A stretch of 64,000 bases of DNA, from NCBI GenBank assembly GCA_963821345.1, contig CAWGDM010000012.1:434001-498000 (forward strand), in the 5' to 3' direction. The DNA comes from WHSW01 sp963821345 (GTDB taxonomy: Bacteria; Actinomycetota; Thermoleophilia; Solirubrobacterales; 70-9). Below, piece after piece: positions 8,843 to 17,767 of the stretch (the first letter of the stretch is position 1; each line of letters starts with the position of its first letter). A program made the position numbers and the translations under genes. Below the pieces are notes generated by a model. It saw only the letters and a list, made by a program, of their open reading frames with translations. It ran no database searches and was not told where the DNA came from.

Positions 8843-9407
8843 CGACGGAAGGTTCGTGCGCAGCGGGTCGAGCGTGCGCGGCGGCGGTTGCGCACCTATG
8901 CCGACGGCATATAGCCGCCGCGGCTGGCCGAAGTCCTTGAGCCGGTGTTGCCCGAGAGTCCGTCAACGGCACGTCCGGCACGATGCTCGCGGTGGTGTTG
9001 GACAACAGCACCTGTCCGCCGTTGGCCGCCGACGCCACCCTCGCCGCATAGTGGACGTCGCTTCCCCAGTAGTCGTCGTCACGCACCCGCGGCTCGCCCG
9101 TGTGCATGCCCATCCGAACCCGCAGCTCGACGCCCTCCGGCCACGCCGCCGCGGACAGCGCCTCCTGGCCGGCTCGCGCGGCGGCCACCGCGTCCGTCGC
9201 CGCCTCGAACGCAACGAAGAACGCATCGCCGTCGGTCTGGACCTCGACGCCCCGGTGCGAGCTCCAGATCGCTCGCAGCGTCGCGTGGTGCAGGGCGAGC
9301 AGGTCACCGTAGGCGTCGCCGAGCCGCTCCAACAACGCTGTCGACCCCTCGATGTCAGTGAACAGGAGGGTGACGGTCCCGGTCGGGAGCTCGTTCCTGT
9401 CGCCCAC
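8550..9407 (-). CDS. Class III adenylate/guanylate cyclase domain (5' part of the split gene)
   Basis: Residues 1-150 are a class III nucleotide cyclase catalytic domain: LLFTDIEGST (14-23) with the first metal-binding Asp 18, VQTDGDAFFVAF (56-67) holding the TDGD turn, MHTGE (101-105) and a DVHYAARVASAANGGQ helix. After residue 150 the frame departs from the family and reads Arg/Ala-rich nonsense. Removing one base at about 8957 restores a continuous path (Leu-Gly-Gln-His-Arg-Leu-Lys-Asp-Phe) into the ATPase part downstream. True cyclase-coding sequence is therefore 8958-9407. Closely similar sequence is repeated as a relic at 57141-57180. Confidence 0.75.
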   Translation of the reverse strand: MGDRNELPTGTVTLLFTDIEGSTALLERLGDAYGDLLALHHATLRAIWSSHRGVEVQTDGDAFFVAFEAATDAVAAARAGQEALSAAAWPEGVELRVRMGMHTGEPRVRDDDYWGSDVHYAARVASAANGGQVLLSNTTASIVPDVPLTDSRATPAQGLRPAAAAICRRHRCATAAAHARPAAHEPSVGAGAALRPGPGAGRGRRAIRRREPADHADGGGRQRQDEAGARGRGEPPRPPGRRRVLGRARRDRASRRRPGGDRSSGGRAADRPGSCRRDRGRGLPT

Positions 9408-9469
9408 GCTTCCAGCATCGCAGATGGCCTCGGGGTGCGGGAGCGGGTGTCTTGACAGCGGGCCGAGCG

Positions 9470-11551
9470 CTAGCGGGTCCGCGCGACCTCGGCCGCGAAC
9501 CAGACCGAGAGCCCGCCGGCGACGCTGCGCAGTGCCCGCGAGAGCCGGGGGTCGATCCGGTCGGAGGCGCTTGCCTGCGTCGCGGCAACCCAGGTCAGGC
9601 CCGCGCCCAGCCCGAGCGCCACCGCGCGTCCTGCGCGCACGACTTTCTGCTCGAGCCGGGCTGAGGTGAACTTGACCTCGAGCTGCCGCCCCGGCCGGCC
9701 GCCGACGACCGTCGCCAAGCCGTCGGAGACCTGGCTTGCCCGGTAGCGCAGCCGCTCCACCTCGTAGATGACCTGCTGTGGATCCAGGCGCCCGGCCAGC
9801 CGCCGGGAGATGCTGCGCAGGAAGAAGCGCCGCGCCTCCTCGATCGGGTCGAGCTCCGGGGCGAGCTCGGAAACCGCGCCGTCGACCTGGGCCAGCGCCT
9901 TGCCGACCATGACGAAAGCGGGCGGCAATGGCACTCCGTGGCGAACCGAGATCGCGGTCAGCTGGTTGAGCAGCTCGACCAGGTTGAGATCTTGGAGTGG
10001 GCGACCACGGATCTCGGCGACCACGGCCGCGATGTCGTTGCGGTAGGCCTCGACGTCGACCTCGGTGGCGTCCGCCACCCCACTCAGGTCGAGCGAGACA
10101 TCGGCGAGCAGATCGACGTCGCCCTGTGCGAAGGCGAGCAAGACGAGGAACAGCTGGCGGCGCGTCTGGGTCTCCAGGCGGCCGACCATGCCCAGGTCGA
10201 GCAGCCAGATCCTGTTGTCGGCCCAGCGCATGTTGCCCGGGTGGGGGTCGGCATGGAAGAAGCCGTCCTCGAGGATCTGCTTGTAATAGGCCTGGATCAG
10301 CTGACGCGCCGCCTCGGTGCGTTCCGGGCCCTCCGGGGCATCGAGCAGCGGAACCGCGTCGACGATCTCATCAATGACCAGCAGGCGCGCGGTCGAGAGC
10401 TCTCGGTGGCAACGCGGGACGCCGATGCGGTCATAGCCGGCGACGATCTCGCCCATGCGGACCGTGTTGCGCGCCTCCTGGCCGAAGTCGAGCTCGTCGC
10501 GAAGCGCGCTCGAGACCTGCTCGGCGAGCGACGGGATGTCGATGATCCGGTTCAGCCGCTGCGAGCGCGACGCAGGCCTGATGATCATCTCGAGCAGCGC
10601 GAGGTCGTTCTCGACCACCTCCTCGGCCTCTGGGCGCTGGACCTTGACCACCACGCGGTGGCCGTCGGCCATTCGCGCCCGATGCACCTGGGCGATCGTC
10701 CCTGCGGCGAGCGGCTCGGGCTCGAGCGAGGAGAAGACGTCCTCCCAGGGAACGGCGAGCTCGCGCTCCATCATCGAGACGACCTCGGCCTCGGACATCG
10801 GCGGAACGTCCGCCTGTAGGGCGGCGAGCTCGGCGACGTACTCCTGGGAGACCAGATCGGGACGGGTGGAGAGGACCTGGCCGAGCTTGCCGAAGGTCGG
10901 TCCCAGACTCTCGAACGCCTCCCGCAGCCGCCGCGGCCCGTCCGGGTCACCCTCGAGGCGCAGCAGCCGCCCGGAGAGCTGGCGGATCCCGACGGGGCCC
11001 AGGACGCGGCTGATCTCGCGTGCCCGGGCGTGCAACCGACCCGAGTCGGGGGTCCGCTCGGACGCCGGCTCGCCGGTGGACGTGTTGACGACCACCACCG
11101 TGCAGTCGGCGAGATGGGTGACGCGATTGGCGACGTTGCCGAGCAGGAACTGCTTGCGACCGCGCATACCCGAGCTGCCGACGACGACGACGTCGGCATC
11201 GGCCTCTGCGGCGGCGGCGAGGATCACCGTTGCGATGTCCTCGCCCGACTCGACCACGGCGCGGGCACGGATCCCGTCGGTGGGCAGCGAGCGCTCGAGC
11301 GCCGCGCGCAACCGCGCATGCGCGGCCTCGTCAGGGGCCGGTGCGGCCGGCTCCGATCCGGCCTCTGGAACGCCGTTGCCGGCCGCGGCATCCAGCGCAA
11401 CCGATTCGGGCTCCGAGGCGGGCCCGACCACCTGGATCGCGAGCAACTCCGCGCCCGCCGATCTGGCAAAGCTCGCCGCCCATTCGACCGCGAGTGCGGC
11501 TCCGGCGCTGCCGTCGGTAGCCACCGCGACCAGGTTCGTCTCCGCGCCCAT
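9470..11551 (-). CDS. Universal-stress-protein domain fused to ABC1/UbiB-family atypical kinase
   Basis: 693 residues. The start at 11551 is the ATG beginning MGAETNLVAVATDGS; open frame upstream is divergent promoter DNA shared with sixA. Residues 1-155 form a UspA domain ending in the ATP-binding motif VVVGSSGMRGRKQFLLGN. Residues about 165-560 form an ABC1 kinase-like domain: KxGQ motif GKLGQVLSTRPDL, Ala-rich loop AAGTIAQVH, KVQRP lysine, HADPHPGN catalytic loop and LLDLGMVG metal site. Two hydrophobic segments lie near the C-terminus. UbiB/ADCK proteins support quinone or lipid biosynthesis at membranes; a UspA sensor fused in front suggests stress control, which is inference. Confidence 0.85.
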   Translation of the reverse strand: MGAETNLVAVATDGSAGAALAVEWAASFARSAGAELLAIQVVGPASEPESVALDAAAGNGVPEAGSEPAAPAPDEAAHARLRAALERSLPTDGIRARAVVESGEDIATVILAAAAEADADVVVVGSSGMRGRKQFLLGNVANRVTHLADCTVVVVNTSTGEPASERTPDSGRLHARAREISRVLGPVGIRQLSGRLLRLEGDPDGPRRLREAFESLGPTFGKLGQVLSTRPDLVSQEYVAELAALQADVPPMSEAEVVSMMERELAVPWEDVFSSLEPEPLAAGTIAQVHRARMADGHRVVVKVQRPEAEEVVENDLALLEMIIRPASRSQRLNRIIDIPSLAEQVSSALRDELDFGQEARNTVRMGEIVAGYDRIGVPRCHRELSTARLLVIDEIVDAVPLLDAPEGPERTEAARQLIQAYYKQILEDGFFHADPHPGNMRWADNRIWLLDLGMVGRLETQTRRQLFLVLLAFAQGDVDLLADVSLDLSGVADATEVDVEAYRNDIAAVVAEIRGRPLQDLNLVELLNQLTAISVRHGVPLPPAFVMVGKALAQVDGAVSELAPELDPIEEARRFFLRSISRRLAGRLDPQQVIYEVERLRYRASQVSDGLATVVGGRPGRQLEVKFTSARLEQKVVRAGRAVALGLGAGLTWVAATQASASDRIDPRLSRALRSVAGGLSVWFAAEVARTR

Positions 11552-11635
11552 CGAGCGAGCATAGGTCGGCCGCGGGGTGGACGCAATCACGGGCGGACCG
11601 TGTCGGACCGTGGGCGGGATTGGCATGCTTGCGGT

Positions 11636-12151
11636 GTGCGGCACGTGATCTATCTGCTCCGCCACGCAAAGTCGAGCTGGGACGAGCCCGAGCTTCTCGA
11701 TCACGAGCGCCCGCTCGCCAAGCGGGGTCGGAAGGCGGTTGCGCTGCTCCGCGAGCACTTCCTCGAGTCCGGGGTCACGCCCGACCTCGTGCTCTGCTCA
11801 TCCGCGGTCCGCGCGATCCAGACGCTCGAGGGGGTGCGCGAAGGACTTCCGCCAGCAACCCGAGTCGAGATCGAGGCCGGCCTCTACGCGGCGGGCGCCG
11901 CATCGCTTCTGGGGCGCCTGCATCGACTGCCCGAGGAGATTGGCTCGGTCATGCTCGTCGGCCACAACCCGGGGATCGAGGACCTCGCGGCCGAGCTCGC
12001 GGGCGACGGCGACCCCGACGCACGCGCGGCGATGGAGTCGAAGTATCCGACCGGCGGCCTCGCGACGCTGGCCTTTGAGGGACCGTGGCGGGAGCTCGAC
12101 CGGAAGGGCGCGACGTTGGAGGCGTTCGCGGTGCCGAGGCGGCTCGGGTAG
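11636..12151 (+). CDS. sixA: SixA-family phosphohistidine phosphatase
   Basis: 171-residue histidine phosphatase. The RHG-type catalytic motif LLRHAKSSW is at residues 7-15, and the second conserved His is in VGHNPGIEDL near residue 105. The domain is compact like E. coli SixA, which dephosphorylates phosphohistidine in phosphotransfer proteins. GTG start at 11636; it fits the family N-terminus exactly (VRHVIYLLRHAK). Transcribed divergently from the UspA-ABC1 gene with an 84-base shared promoter gap. No phosphorelay partner is nearby, so the true substrate here is open. Confidence 0.85.
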   Translation: MRHVIYLLRHAKSSWDEPELLDHERPLAKRGRKAVALLREHFLESGVTPDLVLCSSAVRAIQTLEGVREGLPPATRVEIEAGLYAAGAASLLGRLHRLPEEIGSVMLVGHNPGIEDLAAELAGDGDPDARAAMESKYPTGGLATLAFEGPWRELDRKGATLEAFAVPRRLG

Positions 12152-12196
12152 CGCGAGCGGCGGCTCGGAGGCGCGCTACCTCAATCGGCCATTCCG

Positions 12197-13603
12197 CTAT
12201 TCGACAAAGCAGTACGAGTCGCTGGACGCGTCGCCGCCCTGGAGGCGCGTCTGGTGTGCGCGCAATCCGCGGAAGTCGTCGCCGTGCGGGAAGAACTGCG
12301 GGTCGACGGACATCCCGCCGGCATCGACATCTGCATCGACGCGGGCCATCCAGGCGCCGACGCCGTCGGGATAGAAGATGTCGTCCCAGCTCGCGTACAG
12401 CGAATTGGTGAAATACACCCGCCGACCGTCGCGGCTGATCTCGACCATCTGCGGGGCGCCCGCCAACGGCAGCTCGGGGGCTGCCGGGTGAGGAGTTCGT
12501 CCCACGATCCCGCCCATGCGCACGGAGCCGGTTTCCCTTGGGTTGTGCGGATCGCTGACGTCGTACTGCTTGAGCTCGCCGGTGCCCCAGCAGGAGACGT
12601 AGAGCCAGCGGTCGTCGACGGACAGATCGATGTCGCTGACCAGCGGTGGGACCGCGCCGAAGGGCTTGAGCGCCGGCGGCAACTGGTCGGCGTCGGCCGG
12701 CTCGGCGGGAATGGTGATCGCCTTCTCGACCGCCCAGCGGCCGTTGTCACGGTGCCACAGCCAGACGGAGGCGGAAAGGTCCTCGACGCTGATCACCACT
12801 CCGACGAAGCCCCAAGTCTTGCGCGGGTCGTGAGCGGGTCTCACCTCGAGCACCATCTGATGCTCGTCACCGAGATCGATCCGCTCCAGCAGCCTGCCCT
12901 CCGACAGGCTCCAGAAGTCGAGGTGGTGGCCGAAGCGCTTGCCCAGCAGGTCCTCGGGATTCAACCCGTCCTCGATCATCGACGGCGTTGCCCACTCCGA
13001 GGTCACCGCGACGTCTTCGTTCAGATGCCACCAGACGTCGTATGCGAAGTACTGGTCGCCACGGTCGGTCTCCCAGGCGCCGGTGACCTCGAAGGTCTCG
13101 TGATCGATCAGCGCCACCCCGCCGGGGCCGTCACCGTTGCCGGCCGCGCCGAGATTCGACATGAAGATGCCGCCCGGTCCGCAGTGCACGGTGTGCGGGC
13201 GGGAGTAGCCGGCCTTGGCCGCAAGCTCCTCGGGCTCGATCGTCCGCACGACCTGGGGATTCCGTGGGTCGGGCTTCGTGTCGAGCACGTAGGTTCGCGA
13301 CGACCGGATCCCGGGCACGATCAGATAGCGGCGCTCGAGCGCGCCCTCGTGGCCCTCGTGGCAGAGCGCGCTGGAGCAGGCGTTCCACCCGAAGTGATGG
13401 AGCTCGTTGCCGGCCGTCGGGAGCTCGGACCACCCCACCACGTCCCCGTAGCCGGATGAGTCGGAGTCACAGTCGATAACGGCCATCGCGTCGCGCTGTT
13501 CGCCGGCCGGGTCGAATGCCGCAACGTAAGCGAGGCTCTCGGGCGGAGCCGAGATCGCGGCTGCGGGCGAGCGGTAGAAGGTGGGATCGGTGGTCTCGGG
13601 CAT
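12197..13603 (-). CDS. Methanethiol oxidase / selenium-binding protein 56 family
   Basis: 468 residues, full length for the SBP56 beta-propeller family. Diagnostic segments are ACSSALCHEGHEG near residues 75-87 with two Cys, FGHHLDFWSL, AGAPQMVEISRDG and YFTNSLYASWDD, all strongly conserved in bacterial methanethiol oxidase, a copper-dependent enzyme converting methanethiol to formaldehyde, sulfide and peroxide. The start at 13603 was preferred over the ATG at 13615 because GGGAG sits eight bases before it. No signal peptide is seen, unlike exported MtoX. No SCO1-type copper chaperone is adjacent. A general sulfur or redox role is equally possible. Confidence 0.85.
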   Translation of the reverse strand: MPETTDPTFYRSPAAAISAPPESLAYVAAFDPAGEQRDAMAVIDCDSDSSGYGDVVGWSELPTAGNELHHFGWNACSSALCHEGHEGALERRYLIVPGIRSSRTYVLDTKPDPRNPQVVRTIEPEELAAKAGYSRPHTVHCGPGGIFMSNLGAAGNGDGPGGVALIDHETFEVTGAWETDRGDQYFAYDVWWHLNEDVAVTSEWATPSMIEDGLNPEDLLGKRFGHHLDFWSLSEGRLLERIDLGDEHQMVLEVRPAHDPRKTWGFVGVVISVEDLSASVWLWHRDNGRWAVEKAITIPAEPADADQLPPALKPFGAVPPLVSDIDLSVDDRWLYVSCWGTGELKQYDVSDPHNPRETGSVRMGGIVGRTPHPAAPELPLAGAPQMVEISRDGRRVYFTNSLYASWDDIFYPDGVGAWMARVDADVDAGGMSVDPQFFPHGDDFRGLRAHQTRLQGGDASSDSYCFVE

Positions 13604-13711
13604 CGAAACTCCCATCGCCGAAGGTGAAGGTAGGTGAATCTCCGACCCTACACCAGATCCGCGGGTGCTTCGCATCGAAACGGGGCTTCCTCGCGGGATA
13701 CTGCAGACGCT

Positions 13712-14119
13712 TTGTCGAAGGGAAACGTTGAGGTCGTGCGCAAGGCGTGGGACGCCTGGCTTCAGGGTGACCTGGACGCCCTGTTCACCGAGTACTTCGA
13801 CCCCGATGCCCTCTATGACCTGACACGCTTCCGCGAGTGGCCGGACCCGCTGTATCGCGGCGTCGACGGCATCCGCCGGGGGCTGACCGAATGGCTCGAC
13901 GTCTGGGAGGCCTGGGAAGCGGGCGTGGACAACATCCTCGCCGCTCCGGATGGTCGGGTAGTCGTCCTCACCTGGCAGCGCGGCAAGGGAAGGCAGAGCG
14001 GGCTGCCGATGGACATGGAGTGGGCGCAGGTGATCACGCTCCGCGACGGGAGGATCGCGCGGGTCGACGCCTACGACGATCGTGCGGAGGCCCTCGAAGC
14101 CGCCGGGCTGGCGGCATAG
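13712..14119 (+). CDS. SnoaL/NTF2-like small protein
   Basis: 135-residue alpha+beta cone fold protein. The beginning LSKGNVEVVRKAWDAW matches the usual MSQENVEIVRRAW start of this family, which argues for the TTG at 13712 rather than a GTG at 13634 whose extra 26 residues are low-complexity. The C-terminus ends in AEALEAAGL, the same ending as the related protein at 59697-60113. Such proteins are ligand-binding or isomerase/hydrolase-like; no catalytic dyad can be assigned. Divergent from the methanethiol oxidase gene, 108 bases apart. Confidence 0.65.
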   Translation: MSKGNVEVVRKAWDAWLQGDLDALFTEYFDPDALYDLTRFREWPDPLYRGVDGIRRGLTEWLDVWEAWEAGVDNILAAPDGRVVVLTWQRGKGRQSGLPMDMEWAQVITLRDGRIARVDAYDDRAEALEAAGLAA

Positions 14120-14137
14120 CGCTTTCGCCCGCCGGGC

Positions 14138-15229
14138 TCAGCGCGCGAACTTGCGGAACGCCTTCAGCGCCGGCTTCGCATTGCCGTTCGCCGAGACCAG
14201 GCCAGAGTGCTTGCACCAGTCGCACGCGGACCCGCGACCGTCGCGCCAGCTGTACCAGATGATCCCGGCGAGGTTCAGGCGGCCGTCCATGTGGGTGAGC
14301 TTGGAGAACGACTGACGGATCCGGTTGGCCTGTCCGCGGGCTCCGACCTCGAGCGGGTTACCGCCGGTCGACGAGCTCCAGCCGGTCTCGGTGATCCACA
14401 GCTTCGCGCCCCGATCGTGGCGGTGGACGATCACCCGCCGGAAGTTCCGCACGACGCCGACCATCGCCCCTGCCTTGGCGGCGTAGGGATGGACTCCGAC
14501 GGCGTCGAAGGTCTTCTTCACGCCGCCCGCGTGGTAGAGCCTCTTCAGGTACTTAGTGCCCGGGATTGCCTGCGACGAGCCATTGAGCTGAGCCATGCCG
14601 CCGAGCAGGATCTTCGCCGACGGGTCCTGCCCTCGGATCGCGCTCGCGCTCGCGCGGAGGAGCTTGGCGTAGGCGCCCGGATCGGGGTGCGGGCGGTAGA
14701 AGCTGCGCGAGTTCTGCTCGTTCCAGAGCTGCCAGACGGTGATCGGCCGGTAGCGCAGGCCGCGATGTTCCTTCCAGAAGGTCCCGTCGCGTCCGTAGCG
14801 CTCGACCGCAGCAGCGACGAAGGCATGCCAGGCGTCGAGCGCCGCCTGCTTGCGCGGCCCGAACGCGACGCAAGTCGAGCCGCAGTGCCGGTGCTCGAGC
14901 TTGTGGACGACCCACTTCGGGCTTCCCCAGAGCATCGGCAGCACCCGCACGCCCTTGCTCGCGGCGCGCCTGACGATGTAGTCGAAGCTGCCCCAGTCGA
15001 AATTCCCCGCCGGGGCCGCCGGATCGACCGCCGCCCAGGAAAGCGTGGCGCGGACGGTGTCCGCGCCCGCCTTGTGCATGCGCTTGTAGTCCTTGATGCT
15101 CGGATTGACCTGCGGCACGACGCCGTAGTCGACCCGCGCGACGGCAGGGCCGGCCGTGGCCAGCGCGGTTGCCGCGACGAGCGCGATCAGAGCGGACGTC
15201 AGCTTGGTCCTTCCCACGTTCGTACCCAA
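14138..15229 (-). CDS. Secreted glycoside hydrolase (clan GH-A, GH39/GH5-like)
   Basis: 363 residues with a Sec signal peptide (residues 1-32). The body is a TIM-barrel glycosidase: the acid/base Glu is in WQLWNEQN (Glu 171) and the probable nucleophile Glu in LWITETGWSS (Glu 281), at the ends of strands 4 and 7 as in clan A. HPYAAKAG near 247 is another conserved loop. Two Cys pairs could form disulfides outside the cell. Target polysaccharide is unknown. It converges with the SnoaL gene (18-base gap), and its start is about 60 bases from the end of the glycosyltransferase gene on the same strand. Confidence 0.8.
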   Translation of the reverse strand: MGTNVGRTKLTSALIALVAATALATAGPAVARVDYGVVPQVNPSIKDYKRMHKAGADTVRATLSWAAVDPAAPAGNFDWGSFDYIVRRAASKGVRVLPMLWGSPKWVVHKLEHRHCGSTCVAFGPRKQAALDAWHAFVAAAVERYGRDGTFWKEHRGLRYRPITVWQLWNEQNSRSFYRPHPDPGAYAKLLRASASAIRGQDPSAKILLGGMAQLNGSSQAIPGTKYLKRLYHAGGVKKTFDAVGVHPYAAKAGAMVGVVRNFRRVIVHRHDRGAKLWITETGWSSSTGGNPLEVGARGQANRIRQSFSKLTHMDGRLNLAGIIWYSWRDGRGSACDWCKHSGLVSANGNAKPALKAFRKFAR

Positions 15230-15284
15230 CCCCGGCGACGGTGTCAGGTTTCGGTGAGGTCGCCGATCGGGATGTCCCGCGGCA

Positions 15285-16787
15285 CTATGACGAGGGCGCG
15301 GTCGCGACCCGGTCGCCGGAGTGGTGCGCCCAGCGGAACACGTTGAGCTTCGATTCCCGAAGGATGGTCCTCAGCACACGCCAGCCGTCGCGGAAGGTGT
15401 TCAGGTTCGTGGTGCCGTGGGTCCGGTCGGCCTCGTAGCTCGGGACCTCGCGTATGCGCATCCCCGCCGCCGCCATCCGCAGGTTGATCAGCGTCTCGAC
15501 CTCGAACCCGGGCACGTCGAGCGAGACGAAGGGCAGGCATCGCGCCCAGAACGCGTTGTAGCCGTAGCAGAGGTCGGTGAAGTGGGTCCCGTGCAAAGCG
15601 TTGGCGCTGAGGTTGAGCGCGGAGTTGCCGAGCCGGCGCAACGCGGTGATGTCGTCGCTACCCCCGCCTTCGAGGAACCGTGATCCCTTGGCGAAGTCGG
15701 CGCCGTCCTCGAGCGCAGCGACGAAACGGGGGATCTCCTCGGGCGCGGCCGACCCGTCGGCGTCGAGCATCACGATCAGGTTCCCGGTGACCGCCGCGAA
15801 GCCGGCTCGCAGGGCGTCTCCCTTGCCTCGGCCCGGCTGCGTCAGGACCCGGATGTCTGGCCTGTTCGCGATCGCGACCTCGACCGTGCGGTCGTGCGAG
15901 TTGCCGTCGACGAGGATGACCTCGTGGAGGCCCTCGGGCAGCCGCTCGAGCACACCGGTGATGCTGCCCTCCTCGTTGATCGCGGGAATGACCACGCTGA
16001 CCTTCGTCTGCCGCGCGCGGCGGCGGTCCGGTCCCGTGTAGGGCACGGCGCTCTGTGCCGTTCCGGCGCCGACGTCGAGCAGCGGCAGGCCGCCGATCCG
16101 GCTCTGACGGGTGGTCGGTGTCTCCAGCCGGTCGAGCGGGCGTGGCAGCAGGGAAACCGGGACGCCCACGGACTGGAACTTGCGGATCAGGTCCGCAAGA
16201 CCGTCCCCGTCGGTGACGCGCGAGGCGATCACGACCCGGTCGGCGCTGTTCGCGTCGACGACCCGGAGCGCGGCCGACCGATCCGGCAGGGCCTCCGGCT
16301 GTTCGCTCAGCGACACGTCGTAGACGATCCTCGCGTGGTCGGCGAGAGGCGCATAGGCCCGCAGGCGCTCCGCGGTCTCGGCGTCGGCGATCAGGACCCA
16401 GCGCTCCGGGCGCCGCAGTCGCGCCACCGCCGGCGCCGCGGCGCGGGCGCCGACAGAGCAGAGGAGGACCGCGCCGGCGAAGATCGCGAGCTGCTCGAGG
16501 ACGGTGAGCGAGTCCCCGGCGAGCATGCTCGCCGACCAGGCCAGCACGGCCGCGGCGAGCACTCGCACAAGGGCCGTGGAGTGGGCGCCCTGGATCTCCG
16601 CCGAGGTGTTGTCGAGCCGGTAGGCGCCGCCGCCCCATTCGATGCCGACGAACAGAACGGGGGCGACGACCGCCGCGATCGAGGCGGTGCCGGTCGCGGC
16701 GAGGACGAAGGCGAGCACGATCGCCGCGGTCGCGAGATCGACGGCGGCCAGCAGCCAGCCGCCATGGCGGCGGCGGGACCTTGGCAT
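15285..16787 (-). CDS. Membrane-anchored GT2 glycosyltransferase with WcaJ-like N-terminal half
   Basis: 500 residues. The first 270 resemble the non-catalytic N-terminal half of polyprenyl glycosyl-1-phosphate transferases: about four transmembrane helices (10-140), then a Rossmann-like cytoplasmic domain (RPERWVLIADAETAERLR onward). Instead of the catalytic sugar-transferase domain, residues 275-480 are a GT-A family 2 domain like dolichol-phosphate mannose synthase, with VVIPAINEEGSI, VDGNSHDRT, and the metal-binding DADG (about 355). It probably makes a polyprenyl-linked sugar or initiates a cell-surface glycan. Start at 16787 has GGGAG immediately before; frame upstream lacks family features. 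Confidence 0.8.
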   Translation of the reverse strand: MPRSRRRHGGWLLAAVDLATAAIVLAFVLAATGTASIAAVVAPVLFVGIEWGGGAYRLDNTSAEIQGAHSTALVRVLAAAVLAWSASMLAGDSLTVLEQLAIFAGAVLLCSVGARAAAPAVARLRRPERWVLIADAETAERLRAYAPLADHARIVYDVSLSEQPEALPDRSAALRVVDANSADRVVIASRVTDGDGLADLIRKFQSVGVPVSLLPRPLDRLETPTTRQSRIGGLPLLDVGAGTAQSAVPYTGPDRRRARQTKVSVVIPAINEEGSITGVLERLPEGLHEVILVDGNSHDRTVEVAIANRPDIRVLTQPGRGKGDALRAGFAAVTGNLIVMLDADGSAAPEEIPRFVAALEDGADFAKGSRFLEGGGSDDITALRRLGNSALNLSANALHGTHFTDLCYGYNAFWARCLPFVSLDVPGFEVETLINLRMAAAGMRIREVPSYEADRTHGTTNLNTFRDGWRVLRTILRESKLNVFRWAHHSGDRVATAPSS

Positions 16788-17060
16788 GCTCCCGAGCGTC
16801 GGGCGCTCGTGCGCGACCGGGCGCGAGCGCGCCGCCCACCCGCGAAGGGGGGATTCCAGCGGAAGTGCTGTTTTCTCGGCCGGGGCCAAGGTGGTGAGTC
16901 GCTCTCGTGCGTGGTTTGTGGTGGCTGCGTTGCGCACGCGAACGTGCGTACTCCTTACTTTTCGGCCGCGAGGGCTGGTCACCTTAGGACTGGGGGGCCG
17001 ATGTACCGAGCACCGCGGGCTCGCGGGCTTGCGGGCACGGTCTTCGCGGCTGCGACGGGC

Positions 17061-17684
17061 TCAGCCGGGATCCGCGAGCAGGGCGCGTTCGGCCAGTCGG
17101 TTCAGCGTCGACACGGTTCGGGCGGCGCTGAGCCCGCGTTCGGTGTACAGCGAGTCGAAACTCTCGAAGCTGGTCAAAACCCAGAGCGCGTGCTCGGCCT
17201 CCTGCGGGGTGAGGCCCTCGCGCAGCGCGTCCTCGTCGGCGAACCGCCGTGCGAGCCGGCGCATCGCGGCCGCGCGCTCGCTATCCATGCGCTCGACCAC
17301 GCCGCCGACGGCCTCGGGGTCGAGCTGGGCCATCGACCGCAGCGCCCGGTAGACGTCGCGGTTGGCGGCGTACATCTCGCTCGCCGCCCGCAACCCGGCT
17401 CGCAGGTAGCCGCGGGCGTCCGGTTGGTGCTTGGCCTCGAGCAGCTGGTCGTATCCGGACCGCTGAGCGAGCTCAAGACCGACCGCGTCGAACAGCCCGG
17501 CGCGCGAGCCGAAGATCGCGTAGACGGTCGACCGCGCGACACCCGCCACGCGAGCGATCTGATCAACCGCGACCGGCTCGGTCGGCGACTCCCGCAGCGA
17601 CGCGAAGACCGCCTCGATGATCGCGGTGCGCGTGCGCGCCGCCTTCTTGGCCCGGGCGCGCTGCGTGTAGGTCCGTGACGGCAT
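17061..17684 (-). CDS. TetR-family transcriptional regulator
   Basis: 207 residues. The N-terminal helix-turn-helix is clear: AIIEAVFASL (first helix), VDQIARVAGVARSTVYAIFGS (recognition region, about 39-59), then GLFDAVGLE. The ligand-binding domain is all-helical. It is divergent from the flavin hydroxylase gene at 17768 with an 83-base gap, the standard arrangement in which TetR represses its neighbour and itself until an aromatic ligand binds. The regulatory target is inferred from position. Confidence 0.85.
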   Translation of the reverse strand: MPSRTYTQRARAKKAARTRTAIIEAVFASLRESPTEPVAVDQIARVAGVARSTVYAIFGSRAGLFDAVGLELAQRSGYDQLLEAKHQPDARGYLRAGLRAASEMYAANRDVYRALRSMAQLDPEAVGGVVERMDSERAAAMRRLARRFADEDALREGLTPQEAEHALWVLTSFESFDSLYTERGLSAARTVSTLNRLAERALLADPG

Positions 17685-17693
17685 CCGCAGGAA

Positions 17694-17707
17694 CTGTACT
17701 TGAACAG
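17694..17707. promoter_or_regulatory. Candidate operator between TetR gene and flavin hydroxylase gene
   Basis: The imperfect palindrome CTGT-ACTTGA-ACAG lies ten bases upstream of the TetR start and within the 83-base divergent gap. A consensus AAAGGAGAAGC ribosome site precedes the hydroxylase ATG at 17768. TetR operators are usually 14-20 bp palindromes in such gaps; this is the best one I see, but assignment is tentative. Confidence 0.35.
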
Positions 17708-17767
17708 ACAGGCCGTCCGATGAATTGGTATAGTTCGTCGTACGTATTGTCCGATCAAAGGAGAAGC

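Noticed and set aside
13634..13711. N-terminal extension of the SnoaL-like gene from a GTG
   Set aside because: The 26 residues are low-complexity, while the TTG at 13712 aligns with the family's usual beginning.
15894..17678. Plus-strand 594-codon open frame opposite the glycosyltransferase and TetR genes
   Set aside because: Antisense to clear GT2 and TetR coding motifs; Arg/Gly-rich composition only.
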